A DNA stretch of 64,000 bases, taken from Seonamhaeicola sp. ML3 (GTDB lineage: Bacteria > Bacteroidota > Bacteroidia > Flavobacteriales > Flavobacteriaceae). Made by a program: the position numbers and the translations under genes. Shown piece by piece: positions 17,023 through 26,189 of this stretch. The notes under the pieces were generated by a model that was given only the letters and a program-made list of their open reading frames with translations, was not told the DNA's origin and did no database searches. The stretch's first letter is position 1; each line of letters begins with the position of its first letter. The stretch is from NCBI RefSeq assembly GCF_023273855.1, contig NZ_CP096884.1, positions 1,860,001 through 1,924,000 on the forward strand, read 5' to 3'.

Positions 17023-19038
17023 ATGAAGTATTTAAGTGTATTATTTTTAATATGCATTACGCTTTTTGGTTCGGCTCAGAATTACAAATTCGGAAAAGTT
17101 TCTAAAGAGGAATTAGAAGAGAAAGTTTGTGCTTTAGATTCTACTGCTGGTGCGGAATATTTGTTTAAAAAAAGACATACATTCTATGAATATCACAGGT
17201 CAGATGGGTTTAAACTACACACCGAAATTCACGTGCGTATCAAAATCTATGACCAAAATGGGTTTGATTATGCAACCAAAGAAATAGATTTATACAAAGA
17301 CGGAGGAGGCATGGAGGAGCGGTTAACCGAATTAAAGGCTTACACATTTAATTTGGAAGATGGAAAAGTTGTTCAAACAAAAATAGATAAGAGCGAAGTG
17401 TTTAGAACAGATGCAAGCAAGTACTCAAATGAAGTAAAATTTACAATGCCCGATATAAAACCAGGATGTGTTATAGAATATAAGTATACTTTGGTGTCTC
17501 CATTTATATCTCATGTAGATGAATTCGTTTTTCAACATGATATTCCAATACAAAAGCTAGAAGCTGTTTTTGAAGTACCTGAATACTTTAGTTTTAAGCC
17601 TAGAACAAAAGGGTATTTGATGTTTCAACCTATTGCTGAATCCAAAAAAGATGTTTTAACTTATAAAACTGAGGTACCAATAACTGAAAACACCAAACTA
17701 GATTCAAAAAGCCTTTACAGAACAGGAGAGATTGAATATAATAAGGATATTTATACTTATAATCTTGAGAATATTTCAGCGCTAAAAGAAGAGCCCTATG
17801 TTAATAGTATTAATAACTATAGATCTTCAGTTAAGTACGAACTATCATACACAAAGTTTCCTCATTCAGCAATAGAATATTATTCTACCACTTGGAAAGA
17901 TGTTGTACAAAGAATTTACAAGAGTTCTAGTTTTGGAGACGAACTTGATAAATCTAGTTATTTTAAAGATGATATAGATGCCTTAATAGGTTCGGTTTCA
18001 GAGCCTGTTCAAAAAATGGCATTAATTTTTAACTATGTTAAGGCGCAAGTAAAATGGAATGGGTACTATGGTTTTTATTCTGAGGATATCAAAAAAGCAT
18101 ACAAAGACCATGTAGGGAATACGGGCGATATCAATCTTATGTTAACGGCTATGCTACGCTATGCAGGTTTAAATGCCAATCCGGTTTTGGTGAGTACCAG
18201 AACACATGGCGTTCCTCTATTTCCAACCAGAGAAGGTTATAATTATGTGGTGTCTTGTGTTAAATTTGAAGACGACACTGTAGCTTTATTGGATGCAACA
18301 GACGAATTTTCAATTCCAAACATATTACCATTACGAACATTAAACTGGCAAGGTAGGATTGTTGCCGAAAACGGAGGCTCTAGTCCCATAAATCTGTATC
18401 CTAGAACGAAGTCTAAAGATATGGTCTTTATGATGCTAAAATTAGATGATGAAGGCACAGTACAAGGTAATTACAGAAGTACCAAAACCAACCACAAAGC
18501 ACTTGCATTTAGGAATAATTATATAAGAGCTGACAAGGACGATTATTTAGAAAAGCTAGAAAATAAATATAACGGTATTAAAATAGAGAATTATGAGGTT
18601 AAAAATGCCAAAGATTTATCCAAGCCCATTGTGGAGTCTTACAAGTTCATCAAGGAAAGTCAAGCCGATATTATAGATGACAAAATATACTTTACACCAT
18701 TATTCTATTTAAGTATTAATGAAAATCCGTTTAAACTTGAGAAAAGAGAATTCCCTGTTGATTTTGCATATCCATCAATAACTTCCTATAAAGTGTTAAT
18801 TCATATACCAGAGGGCTATAAAATAGAATACATACCAGAATCTGCGTCTTTTGCTCTGCCAGATAATTTGGGAGCTTTTAGTTATAAGGTTATGGGTAAC
18901 GGCAATTCTATCCAAGTGTCTGTGGACTCACAAATCAATCAATCCATTATATCGCCAATTTATTATGAGGCGTTAAGGGAATATTTTAATACTTTTATCC
19001 AAAAGGAAGCAGAACAAATTGTTTTAACAAAAGTATAA
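17023..19038 (+). CDS. DUF3857/transglutaminase-like protein, copy 3 (Cys and His lost)
   Basis: This 671-residue sister of copy 2 has a signal peptide (1-19) and the same domains. The Cys position is Thr367 (GNTGDIN against GGCGEIN) and the His position is Tyr408, leaving only Asp424. It is therefore a likely pseudo-enzyme with a binding or structural role. The frame is intact over more than 2 kb, which argues for selection rather than decay to a pseudogene. Start and stop abut the neighbours: ATG directly follows the copy 2 stop, and the last base of its TAA is the first base of the MazG-like ATG. Confidence 0.83.
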   Translation: MKYLSVLFLICITLFGSAQNYKFGKVSKEELEEKVCALDSTAGAEYLFKKRHTFYEYHRSDGFKLHTEIHVRIKIYDQNGFDYATKEIDLYKDGGGMEERLTELKAYTFNLEDGKVVQTKIDKSEVFRTDASKYSNEVKFTMPDIKPGCVIEYKYTLVSPFISHVDEFVFQHDIPIQKLEAVFEVPEYFSFKPRTKGYLMFQPIAESKKDVLTYKTEVPITENTKLDSKSLYRTGEIEYNKDIYTYNLENISALKEEPYVNSINNYRSSVKYELSYTKFPHSAIEYYSTTWKDVVQRIYKSSSFGDELDKSSYFKDDIDALIGSVSEPVQKMALIFNYVKAQVKWNGYYGFYSEDIKKAYKDHVGNTGDINLMLTAMLRYAGLNANPVLVSTRTHGVPLFPTREGYNYVVSCVKFEDDTVALLDATDEFSIPNILPLRTLNWQGRIVAENGGSSPINLYPRTKSKDMVFMMLKLDDEGTVQGNYRSTKTNHKALAFRNNYIRADKDDYLEKLENKYNGIKIENYEVKNAKDLSKPIVESYKFIKESQADIIDDKIYFTPLFYLSINENPFKLEKREFPVDFAYPSITSYKVLIHIPEGYKIEYIPESASFALPDNLGAFSYKVMGNGNSIQVSVDSQINQSIISPIYYEALREYFNTFIQKEAEQIVLTKV

Positions 19039-19364
19039 TGGATATAGCAAACGCTCAAAAAGAGGTAGATAACTGGATAAAAGAACATGGCGTACGTTAC
19101 TTTAACGAGCTTACCAATATGGCACAACTTACCGAAGAGGTTGGTGAAGTAGCAAGGATTATTGCCAGAAGGTATGGTGAGCAAAGTGAAAAAGAGAGCG
19201 ACAAGGATAAAGATTTGGGCGAGGAACTGGCTGATGTTTTGTTCGTACTATTATGCTTAGCAAATCAAACAGGAACAGACTTACAAGAGGCGTTCGATAA
19301 GCGCATGAACAAGAAAGCTAAACGCGACCATGATAGGCATCATAATAATGAAAAGTTAAAATAA
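19038..19364 (+). CDS. MazG-like nucleotide pyrophosphohydrolase
   Basis: A 108-residue all-alpha NTP pyrophosphohydrolase with the paired metal-binding motifs EEVGEVARIIARR (about 37-49, ExxE type) and DLGEELADVLF (about 64-74, ExxD type). Small single-domain members hydrolyse (d)NTPs to monophosphates, often as house-cleaning enzymes. It overlaps the third DUF3857 gene by one base (TAATG), so it is co-translated with it, although no functional tie is known. Confidence 0.85.
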   Translation: MDIANAQKEVDNWIKEHGVRYFNELTNMAQLTEEVGEVARIIARRYGEQSEKESDKDKDLGEELADVLFVLLCLANQTGTDLQEAFDKRMNKKAKRDHDRHHNNEKLK

Positions 19365-19451
19365 TTCCAGTCTTCATAAGCTTTTACACTTAGGTTAATC
19401 CTCAGATTAAAAAAAGACACAAGTTTCGTAGCATTAATCTCTATGATCCAG

Positions 19452-19459
19452 TAAATTTG
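19452..19459 (+). promoter_or_regulatory. -7 promoter element of aroA
   Basis: TAAATTTG is an exact TAnnTTTG match, 29 bases before the aroA ATG. No clear -33 TTG was seen at 17-20 bases upstream. Confidence 0.4.
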
Positions 19460-19488
19460 CTGCTCGTTTAAAAACAGGTATTGGTAGT

Positions 19489-20712
19489 ATGCAATTAACA
19501 CTTCATAAATCTGAAGTACTCAAAACATCTTCAGTAAAAATTACAGGGTCAAAGAGTGAATCGAATAGGTTGTTGCTTTTAAAAGCATTGTACCCTGTTT
19601 TTAATCTTGAAAATGTATCGAATTCAGACGATAGTAACTTAATGACTAAGGCATTGGTTTCTGATGAAAGTATTGTCGATATTCATCATGCGGGAACAGC
19701 CATGCGTTTTTTAACCGCATTCTTTTCAATACAAGAAGGTAGAACGGTTACGCTTACTGGTTCTAAGCGAATGAAAGAGCGCCCAATTAAAATTTTGGTA
19801 GAAGCATTAAAGGAACTGGGAGCAGATATAGCGTATGTTGAAAATGAGGGTTTTCCACCCTTAAAAATTAAAGGAAAAAAGCTAACTAATAATAAAGTAT
19901 CTCTAGCGGCTAATGTAAGCAGCCAGTATATTTCGGCGTTATTGCTCATAGCCTCTAGATTGGAAAAAGGTTTAGAACTTACCCTCGATGGAGAAATAAC
20001 ATCGGTGCCTTACATAAAAATGACGCTAAGTCTTCTTGAAGAAATTGGAATAGAAACCTCTTTTGAAGGTAATGTTATTAGCGTAAAACCATCCACTAAC
20101 AATCAAGAGGCTCAAACTTTGGTGGTAGAATCAGATTGGTCTTCGGCATCGTATTATTTTAGTATTGTGGCCTTGAGCCATATTGGTACAGAAGTCACCT
20201 TATCTTCTTACAAAAACGAATCATTACAAGGCGATTCTGTTTTAGTGGAGATTTATAAACATTTTGGTGTAGAAACTGTTTTTGGTGAACATACCATGAC
20301 GCTTAAAAAAGTAAGGTTAAATGTGGCGCCATTAGAATTGGATCTAAAGAATGCTCCAGACATAGCCCAAACCATTGCAGTAACCTGTTTTGTCATGGGC
20401 ATTTCTTGCGATTTAACGGGACTTCATACTCTAAAAATTAAGGAAACAGACCGTTTGGTCGCTTTAAAAACAGAAATAGAAAAGCTAGGTGGTGTAGTTG
20501 AAATTACAGATAAGTCATTACACTTAAAACCTTCAGACTCTATTAATGAAATGGTGCCTATTGCAACCTATAACGACCATAGAATGGCTATGGCATTTGC
20601 ACCGGTAGCACTTAAAGCACCTGTGGTCATCGAAGATGCTATGGTGGTTTCCAAGTCGTACCCTACGTTCTGGGAAGACCTGAAAACTATAGGTTTTAAA
20701 ATATCTGAATAA
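19489..20712 (+). CDS. aroA: 3-phosphoshikimate 1-carboxyvinyltransferase (EPSP synthase)
   Basis: The protein joins shikimate 3-phosphate with phosphoenolpyruvate in chorismate synthesis. KSESNRLLLLKAL near the start, HHAGTAMRFLTAFF (about 65), KETDRLVALKTE (about 318) and YNDHRMAMAFAP (about 363) are the conserved motifs. The 407-residue length is slightly below the roughly 430 of enterobacterial enzymes, as usual in Bacteroidota. It stands apart from the Phe/Tyr operon with its own promoter-like site. Confidence 0.95.
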   Translation: MQLTLHKSEVLKTSSVKITGSKSESNRLLLLKALYPVFNLENVSNSDDSNLMTKALVSDESIVDIHHAGTAMRFLTAFFSIQEGRTVTLTGSKRMKERPIKILVEALKELGADIAYVENEGFPPLKIKGKKLTNNKVSLAANVSSQYISALLLIASRLEKGLELTLDGEITSVPYIKMTLSLLEEIGIETSFEGNVISVKPSTNNQEAQTLVVESDWSSASYYFSIVALSHIGTEVTLSSYKNESLQGDSVLVEIYKHFGVETVFGEHTMTLKKVRLNVAPLELDLKNAPDIAQTIAVTCFVMGISCDLTGLHTLKIKETDRLVALKTEIEKLGGVVEITDKSLHLKPSDSINEMVPIATYNDHRMAMAFAPVALKAPVVIEDAMVVSKSYPTFWEDLKTIGFKISE

Positions 20713-20727
20713 TAATTCCGGAATTAC

Positions 20728-20759
20728 TTGACAACCCCTATTTGCAGATTGTATATTTG
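20728..20759 (+). promoter_or_regulatory. Promoter of queA
   Basis: TTG at 20728-20730 and TATATTTG (exact -7 element) at 20752-20759, 21 bases apart. The predicted leader to the ATG at 20843 is about 80 bases. Confidence 0.45.
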
Positions 20760-20842
20760 CAACTTTGTAAAAATATTTGCAGAAGGCAGTTTGCCCTTCT
20801 GTAGTTTTTAAAATAGACTACTAAAAACTAAAACAGAACTAC

Positions 20843-21892
20843 ATGAAATTATCTAACTTCGGCTTTGATCTACCAAGCGAACTTTTAGCAGAATATCCAT
20901 CAGAAAACAGAGATGAATCGCGCTTAATGGTATTGAATAGAAAGGAACAAACCATAGAGCATAAACTGTTTAAAGATATAATAGATTATTTTGATGAAGA
21001 TGATGTACTTATCTTAAACAACACAAAAGTTTTTCCTGCAAGACTGTATGGTAATAAAGAAAAAACTGGAGCTAGAATCGAGGTGTTTTTATTAAGAGAA
21101 CTTAACGAAGAACAACGCCTTTGGGATGTTTTGGTAGACCCTGCAAGAAAGATAAGAATTGGTAATAAACTTTACTTTGGTGAAGATGAAACGTTGGTTG
21201 CTGAAGTTATCGATAATACAACGTCAAGAGGAAGAACATTACGTTTCTTATATGATGGGTCTTATATAGACTTTAGAAGAAAATTACAAGAATTAGGAGA
21301 AACACCTTTGCCAAAATATATTAAGCGAGATGTAGAGCCAGAAGATGAAGATAGATACCAAACCATATACGCAAAAAATGAAGGTGCAGTAGCGGCGCCA
21401 ACAGCGGGGCTTCACTTTTCTAAACACCTATTAAAGCGTTTGGAAATTAAAGGTGTAAATTTTGCCGAGGTAACGTTACATGTAGGTTTGGGAACTTTTA
21501 ATCCGGTAGAAGTTGAAGACCTTTCAAAACACAAAATGGATAGTGAAGAAATAAGTATCGATTCGTTGGCTGTAGATACTGTAAATACTGCTATTAAAAA
21601 GAGAAAGCGCATATGTGCTGTGGGAACAACGGCGATGAGAACCATTGAAAGTTCTGTGTCCTCTGGAGGTCTTCTTAACGAAATGGACGGATGGACCAAC
21701 AAGTTTATATTCCCACCTTACGATTTTAGTATTGCAAACTGTATGATTACTAATTTCCACACACCAAAATCTACATTGCTAATGATGGTTTCTGCATTTG
21801 CTGGGCACGATTTTATTATGAAAGCCTATGAAGAAGCAGTAAAAGAAAAGTATAGATTTTACAGTTACGGAGATGCTATGTTAATTATTTAG
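20843..21892 (+). CDS. queA: S-adenosylmethionine:tRNA ribosyltransferase-isomerase
   Basis: QueA transfers and isomerises the ribosyl part of SAM onto preQ1 in tRNA to make epoxyqueuosine. [19 protein letters not shown] is the typical start; [25 protein letters not shown] (about 185) and [19 protein letters not shown] (about 305) are conserved motifs. The length of 349 residues is normal. Confidence 0.96.
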   Translation: MKLSNFGFDLPSELLAEYPSENRDESRLMVLNRKEQTIEHKLFKDIIDYFDEDDVLILNNTKVFPARLYGNKEKTGARIEVFLLRELNEEQRLWDVLVDPARKIRIGNKLYFGEDETLVAEVIDNTTSRGRTLRFLYDGSYIDFRRKLQELGETPLPKYIKRDVEPEDEDRYQTIYAKNEGAVAAPTAGLHFSKHLLKRLEIKGVNFAEVTLHVGLGTFNPVEVEDLSKHKMDSEEISIDSLAVDTVNTAIKKRKRICAVGTTAMRTIESSVSSGGLLNEMDGWTNKFIFPPYDFSIANCMITNFHTPKSTLLMMVSAFAGHDFIMKAYEEAVKEKYRFYSYGDAMLII

Positions 21893-21905
21893 TTAAAAAG
21901 AATTT

Positions 21906-21961
21906 CCCCTATGCTTGCATCGGGGTTTCCGTTGAAATTGTCATTCCCGTGAAAACGGGAA
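21906..21961. repeat. Dispersed palindromic repeat (TCATTCCCGT type)
   Basis: Two stems: CCCC..ATGC/GCAT..GGGG at 21906-21925 and TTCCCGT/ACGGGAA at 21944-21961 with a GAAA loop. The core GTCATTCC recurs at 29991-30000 and, in weaker form, at 23284. This looks like a flavobacterial intergenic repeat family. Confidence 0.5.
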
Positions 21962-22084
21962 CCTAAAATCAAGAATTTCGATTTTTGACATAAATCCAAA
22001 ATGAAACCATGAAATACTACCTTAGCTTACCTTGAGGATAGTTGGTTTAAAGAAATTCTTTATTTATACATTGAAACTAAATAT

Positions 22085-22111
22085 AAAAGCCTCGTTTTCG
22101 AGGCTTTTTTT
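22085..22111 (+). terminator. Rho-independent terminator between queA and rlmN
   Basis: AAAAGCCTCG (22085-22094), loop TTTT, CGAGGCTTTT (22099-22108) and a T-run to 22111. It lies about 190 bases after the queA stop, so it ends either a long queA transcript or an unannotated short RNA. Confidence 0.8.
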
Positions 22112-22211
22112 ATGAGTTTGGATTTAAGATGAGTTCTGTAGGTAACCTACAACGAAATGATGTCATTCTGTAATTCCCAAGTCAAAAATCGTATATAGCA
22201 TTTGCTTTCGT

Positions 22212-22219
22212 TATTTTTG
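22212..22219 (+). promoter_or_regulatory. -7 promoter element of rlmN, very short leader
   Basis: TATTTTTG, an exact -7 match, ends 8 bases before the rlmN ATG at 22228. Confidence 0.5.
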
Positions 22220-22227
22220 CATAATCT

Positions 22228-23268
22228 ATGACAGACAAGAAAAGAGACATTAGAGCCTTAACAAAAGAAGAGTTACGAGATTTCTTTATCCAAGAAGATG
22301 ATAAGGCGTTTCGTGGCAATCAAGTTTATGAGTGGTTATGGCAAAAATCGGCACATAACTTTGATGATATGACAAACATATCTAAAAGTACGCGACAAAT
22401 GCTCGAGGATAATTTTGTTATAAACCATGTTGAGGTCGATACCATGCAGCGAAGTAGCGATGGTACCGTAAAAAATGCGGTAAGGCTTCACGACGGATTA
22501 ATTGTTGAGTCTGTTTTAATTCCAACAGAAACAAGAACTACTGCCTGTGTGTCTAGCCAAGTGGGGTGTAGCTTAGATTGTAAGTTTTGCGCAACAGCTC
22601 GCTTAAAGCGTATGCGTAATCTAAACCCAGACGAGATTTACGACCAAGTTGTGGTCATAGACAAAGAAAGTAGGTTATATCACAACAGGCCTTTGAGCAA
22701 TATTGTATTTATGGGTATGGGAGAACCGCTCATGAATTATAAAAATGTGCTTCAGGCCATAGATAAAATTACCTCGCCTGAAGGTTTGGCTATGTCTCCA
22801 AAGCGTATTGTTGTGTCTACCTCTGGAGTGCCAAAAATGATAAATAAAATGGCAGACGATGGTGTTAAGTTTAAACTGGCAGTGTCTTTACACTCGGCCA
22901 TCGATGAGGTTCGAAACACTATGATGCCCTTTAATAAAACCTTTCCGCTTAAAGATTTAAGGGAAGCTCTGGAATATTGGTACGAAAAGACCAGAAATAG
23001 AATCACCTACGAATATGTGGTGTGGAAAGGAATAAACGACAAAAGAAAGGATGTTGACGCTTTGGTGAAGTTTTGCAAATTTGCACCAAGTAAAGTAAAT
23101 TTAATAGAATACAACCCCATAGATGATGGCGAGTTTCAACAAGCCAGTTCAGAAGCCATAGATATGTATCAAAATGTTCTTGAGGCCAATAACATAACCG
23201 TTACCATTAGAAGAAGTCGAGGTAAGGATATCGATGCTGCTTGTGGCCAACTGGCTAATAAAACCTAA
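22228..23268 (+). CDS. rlmN: 23S rRNA (adenine2503-C2)-methyltransferase RlmN
   Basis: A radical-SAM enzyme of 346 residues with the CxxxCxxC cluster in GCSLDCKFC (about 112-120). MGMGEPLMNY (about 163) and the final DIDAACGQL carry the second conserved Cys used for the methyl transfer. It methylates A2503 of 23S rRNA and A37 of some tRNAs. The N-terminal helical domain (LTKEELRDF, AFRGNQVYEWLW) is complete. Confidence 0.96.
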   Translation: MTDKKRDIRALTKEELRDFFIQEDDKAFRGNQVYEWLWQKSAHNFDDMTNISKSTRQMLEDNFVINHVEVDTMQRSSDGTVKNAVRLHDGLIVESVLIPTETRTTACVSSQVGCSLDCKFCATARLKRMRNLNPDEIYDQVVVIDKESRLYHNRPLSNIVFMGMGEPLMNYKNVLQAIDKITSPEGLAMSPKRIVVSTSGVPKMINKMADDGVKFKLAVSLHSAIDEVRNTMMPFNKTFPLKDLREALEYWYEKTRNRITYEYVVWKGINDKRKDVDALVKFCKFAPSKVNLIEYNPIDDGEFQQASSEAIDMYQNVLEANNITVTIRRSRGKDIDAACGQLANKT

Positions 23269-23283
23269 GCCGAAAATATTTTT

Positions 23284-23310
23284 TGTCATTACCGCGAAGG
23301 CGGCAATCTA
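23284..23310. repeat. Degenerate dispersed palindrome (TGTCATTaCCGC type)
   Basis: TTGTCATTACCGC, then GAAG, then GCGGCAAT: a short stem ATT.CCGC/GCGG.AAT at 23288-23307 after a GTCATT core. It resembles the stronger copies at 21944 and 29991. Confidence 0.35.
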
Positions 23311-23355
23311 TTCCCCTAAATAAGTTTTATATTTGATGTTTCTTAAAATAGCACC

Positions 23356-24333
23356 TTGAAAGTAGTAGAACAAATAAAACAGCCCATTGCTTTTGAAATG
23401 GACCTTTTCGAACAAAAGTTTCAGCTTTCCATGTCGAGTAAGGTGGCTCTGTTAAATCGTATCACACACTATATAGTAAACCGAAAAGGGAAACAAATGC
23501 GCCCAATGTTCGTGTTCTTGGTTGCCAAAATGGTTTCTAATGGCGAGGTGCGTGAGCGTACTTACAGAGGTGCTTCGGTAATAGAGTTAATACATACAGC
23601 ATCTTTAGTTCATGATGATGTGGTCGATGATAGTAACCGCCGTCGTGGGTTTTTCTCTGTAAATGCGCTTTGGAAAAACAAAATAGCAGTCTTAATAGGT
23701 GATTTTTTACTATCTAAAGGGATGTTGCTCTGTATCGATAATGACGATTTCGATTTACTTAAAATCATATCTGTAGCCGTTCGTGAAATTGTAGAGGGCG
23801 AATTACTTCAAATCGATAAAGCCAGAAAGTTAGATATCACCGAGGCGGTTTATTACGAGATTATCCGTCAGAAAACAGCGACCCTTATTGCGGCATGCTG
23901 TAGTTTAGGAGCGGCTTCTGTAAAACCGAACTCTGATCATGTTGAAAAGATGCGTAAATTCGGGGAACTCATTGGTATGGCATTTCAAATAAAGGACGAT
24001 TTATTCGATTATGGAGACACGGCTATCGGCAAACCTACCGGAATAGACATTAAGGAACAAAAAATGACCCTGCCTTTAATATATGTTTTGAATAACGCCA
24101 ATAAAAAAGATAAGAGTTGGCTAATAAATTCGGTAAAAAACCATAACAAAGACAAAAAACGCGTAAAAGAAGTTATTGCTTTTGTAAAAGACAATGGTGG
24201 TTTGGAATATGCCGTAACCAAAATGAAGGCATTTCGTGAAGAAGCCTTGACTTTGCTTAACGATTACCCGGACTCGGAGTTTAAAAGTGCTTTAGAGCTT
24301 ATGGTTAATTATGTTATTGACAGGAAGAAGTAG
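23356..24333 (+). CDS. Polyprenyl (trans-isoprenyl) diphosphate synthase
   Basis: A 325-residue all-alpha prenyltransferase with both Asp-rich motifs: LVHDDVVDDS (about 92) and QIKDDLFDYG (about 213). It builds long-chain polyprenyl diphosphates, probably for menaquinone side chains. The start is a TTG at 23356 giving MKVVEQIKQPIA, which matches the usual N-terminus of flavobacterial homologues. An ATG at 23398 (codon 15) is the alternative but would drop conserved residues. Downstream lies an accessory insertion zone. Confidence 0.9.
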   Translation: MKVVEQIKQPIAFEMDLFEQKFQLSMSSKVALLNRITHYIVNRKGKQMRPMFVFLVAKMVSNGEVRERTYRGASVIELIHTASLVHDDVVDDSNRRRGFFSVNALWKNKIAVLIGDFLLSKGMLLCIDNDDFDLLKIISVAVREIVEGELLQIDKARKLDITEAVYYEIIRQKTATLIAACCSLGAASVKPNSDHVEKMRKFGELIGMAFQIKDDLFDYGDTAIGKPTGIDIKEQKMTLPLIYVLNNANKKDKSWLINSVKNHNKDKKRVKEVIAFVKDNGGLEYAVTKMKAFREEALTLLNDYPDSEFKSALELMVNYVIDRKK

Positions 24334-24378
24334 AGAAGTAGTAAAGAGGTGTTTTTCGTTTAGCGTGTTTGTGTAGGA

Positions 24379-24400
24379 TAGTTGCGTGATTAAGCAACTA
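24379..24400. repeat. Inverted repeat TAGTTGC/GCAACTA
   Basis: Seven-base perfect arms (24379-24385 and 24394-24400) with an 8-base loop GTGATTAA, in the 179-base gap between the polyprenyl synthase and the orphan gene. No T-run follows, so it is not a standard terminator. It may mark a mobile or dispersed element end. Confidence 0.35.
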
Positions 24401-24512
24401 ACTTGACAAAAATGGAACTAACCAGAAGGAAATTCATATGATTTTCCGAGTAGGCAAGAAACGGGCAATTATTTTTATATGTTGTTTGCTAACGTTTTAT
24501 TTTTTATTACTG

Positions 24513-25421
24513 TTACTTAAGTCGTACTTTATAGTATCGCGAGTTGCCATTGATTTTTTCAATATATCCCTCATTTTTTTTGTTTAATCTTAATCTATAG
24601 TATTTAATAAAAGACTCAGAAGAAGTTGTTATCATACAATATTTATTGATGCTGTTTTCTATGCAAATTTCCGACTGACTTTTACTCGGGATTATTATAT
24701 CTAATTTTGAGTTCTTTTCTAGTTTATATACTTTGCCGTTTATAGTAACCAAAATGGCATTCTTTGTTTCATTTTTGGATTCTCTAAATAAAACAATTTT
24801 AGAAGAATCTTTGTTACTATTATTTGGTTCTAGTGAATTATTTTTAAATTTTCTTGAATTATAATTGTTTATTAATTTTAAAATTTCTGGTAATTCATCT
24901 TTTCTTTTAGTACTTTCTAACTTTTTAAGGGCTATATTATCATCAGATAATACTTTTTTAAGAATATTTCGGTTTGAGATATAATAATGTACTGGACGTA
25001 GACCAAAATGACTATTAGAAACACCAGAACTAAAAACTTTTTCAAATAAAGTGTCTTTTTCGATATACCATTCGGCAAAAAGGTGATCAACTGAATACAT
25101 CCCACTCCCTGAGCTAATTAAGGAAGTACTATTATTAATTAACCCTCTGTATAATTTAATATCTCCATCTATGATAAGTTCAACAAATACATTTTTATTT
25201 TCATAAAACGCATTATTATTATATCTGTAAAAGCCCTTGATTTTATCAAGTTCGATTTCTATATTTATTTTTGAATCAGCGGGTTTATATTTAAATTTGT
25301 CTTTAGAAATAGAAAAGTTTTCTGTAAATGTGGTGTCATTTTCTTTAGTGACAAAAAAGGACTGACCGTAAATATTTAAGGACATACAGATGAATGCCCA
25401 AATTGAAAATTTTAATCTCAT
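24513..25421 (-). CDS. Orphan AT-rich secreted protein
   Basis: This 302-residue protein starts at ATG 25421 (MRLKFSIWAF), which gives a clean signal peptide ending near YGQS (19-20). An upstream TTG at 25454 would spoil it. The mature protein is rich in Lys, Asn and Ser, with predicted beta strands (YKPADSKINIEIELDKIKG) and no motif I recognise. Base composition is lower in GC than the flanking housekeeping genes. It lies reversed between the polyprenyl synthase and the broken sprT copy, consistent with acquired DNA. Function is unknown. Confidence 0.6.
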   Translation of the reverse strand: MRLKFSIWAFICMSLNIYGQSFFVTKENDTTFTENFSISKDKFKYKPADSKINIEIELDKIKGFYRYNNNAFYENKNVFVELIIDGDIKLYRGLINNSTSLISSGSGMYSVDHLFAEWYIEKDTLFEKVFSSGVSNSHFGLRPVHYYISNRNILKKVLSDDNIALKKLESTKRKDELPEILKLINNYNSRKFKNNSLEPNNSNKDSSKIVLFRESKNETKNAILVTINGKVYKLEKNSKLDIIIPSKSQSEICIENSINKYCMITTSSESFIKYYRLRLNKKNEGYIEKINGNSRYYKVRLK

Positions 25422-25530
25422 TTTTTTAATGTTTACTAACTTAAGGATATGCAATGTTTCAATGTCTCATACCCAACGCTTAACAAATCTAGTTGAATTT
25501 TCTGATAAAACCAAGTGCGTTTACTACGGA

Positions 25531-25740
25531 GAATTCCTTTATTTTTGCGGTAATGCAAACCCAAATTCAAGAGTACATTCCTAAATCTGCGGTATTTCAA
25601 GTTCTAAAACTTTTAGAGCACGATAACTTGGTGGTAAAAATCAAAAAGGAACGTAAAACAAGGCATGGCGATTATATGCGCTTACCCAATGGAAAACACC
25701 AAATAACGGTAAATGCTAATTTGAATACCTACCGTTTTTT
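25531..25740 (+). repeat. Direct repeat, left copy (sprT promoter and 5' end)
   Basis: These 210 bases match 26554-26763 with only 4 differences (206 of 210). The match covers the -7 element, the 5-base gap, the ATG and the first 63 codons of sprT. Weaker similarity continues upstream to the shared ACCCAAC at about 25470 and 26487. Confidence 0.9.
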
Positions 25741-25756
25741 TAGTAACTTTAATTAA
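25553..25756 (+). pseudogene. Truncated, frameshifted 5' copy of the SprT-like gene
   Basis: The ATG at 25553, with its own TATTTTTG box at 25540-25547, begins the same 63 residues as the intact gene at 26576 (two substitutions). One extra T in the run at 25735-25741 (7 T against 6) shifts the frame, which then ends at TAA 25754-25756 after 67 codons. If the extra T is ignored, the next codons read LVTLIN against LITLIH of the intact gene, after which similarity stops. The copy therefore breaks off at the HExxH zinc motif and cannot be active. Confidence 0.88.
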
Positions 25757-25889
25757 CATCAACTCTCGTGTTTCTCTTTTATTTTTAGAAAATTTAAAGC
25801 TGTTAAGACAAGCTTTCACAATAATAAAAAGAGGATTGCCTTATGATGAAAACTTTGTTTTTTAACTCAGTTCTTATTGGAGGTAGTTT

Positions 25890-26189
25890 TTATTCGGTTA
25901 GTCTTCTTTTTAAATCCATTCTACCGTGTAAAATTCTAGTAATTTCTATTGGTTCACTATCCAAATTCCTGTAAAATATGATATGCCTGTTCGCCTTAAG
26001 TCCAAATAAATCTTTTTGAATTCCATCGTAATTTTTTCCGATTTCAGGATTTTTAGCAATTTCTTTACAAAGTTCCATTATTTGAAAGTAATACTTCTCA
26101 GCTTGCTTTTCAGACCATTTGTCAAAGGTGTAGTTCCAAATCTCATTTAAATCCTCAACAGCTTTGTTGGTCAGTTGAAATTTAGCCAT
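25890..26189 (-). CDS. parE: ParE/RelE-family toxin
   Basis: A 99-residue protein with the ParE toxin layout: FQLTNKAVEDLNEIWNYT at the start, KNPEIGKNYDGI in the middle, and the late strand pair FGLKANRHIIFYR and ITRILHGRMDL. ParE toxins poison DNA gyrase, and the related RelE cut mRNA; the subfamily points to ParE. It overlaps the antitoxin gene by 8 bases downstream of it. The pair is oriented against sprT and lies between the two direct-repeat copies. Confidence 0.85.
   Translation of the reverse strand: MAKFQLTNKAVEDLNEIWNYTFDKWSEKQAEKYYFQIMELCKEIAKNPEIGKNYDGIQKDLFGLKANRHIIFYRNLDSEPIEITRILHGRMDLKRRLTE

Larger units (their letters stand above)
21893..22227. other. Gene-free stretch with dispersed repeat, terminator and rlmN promoter
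   Basis: No coding frame is supported in these 335 bases. They hold the palindromic repeat at 21906-21961, a strong terminator at 22085-22111 and the rlmN -7 element at 22212-22219. The roughly 120 bases between repeat and terminator show no further clear structure. Confidence 0.6.

Noticed and set aside
22013-22111. Second attenuator before rlmN (short frame MKYYLSLP followed by a terminator)
   Set aside because: The frame has only two Tyr, no exclusive hairpin pair was found, and rlmN has its own promoter box after the terminator.
24479-25480. Integron attC sites around the orphan gene
   Set aside because: GCTAACG and CCCAACG resemble core-site halves, but no paired arms with attC-like folding and no integrase were seen.
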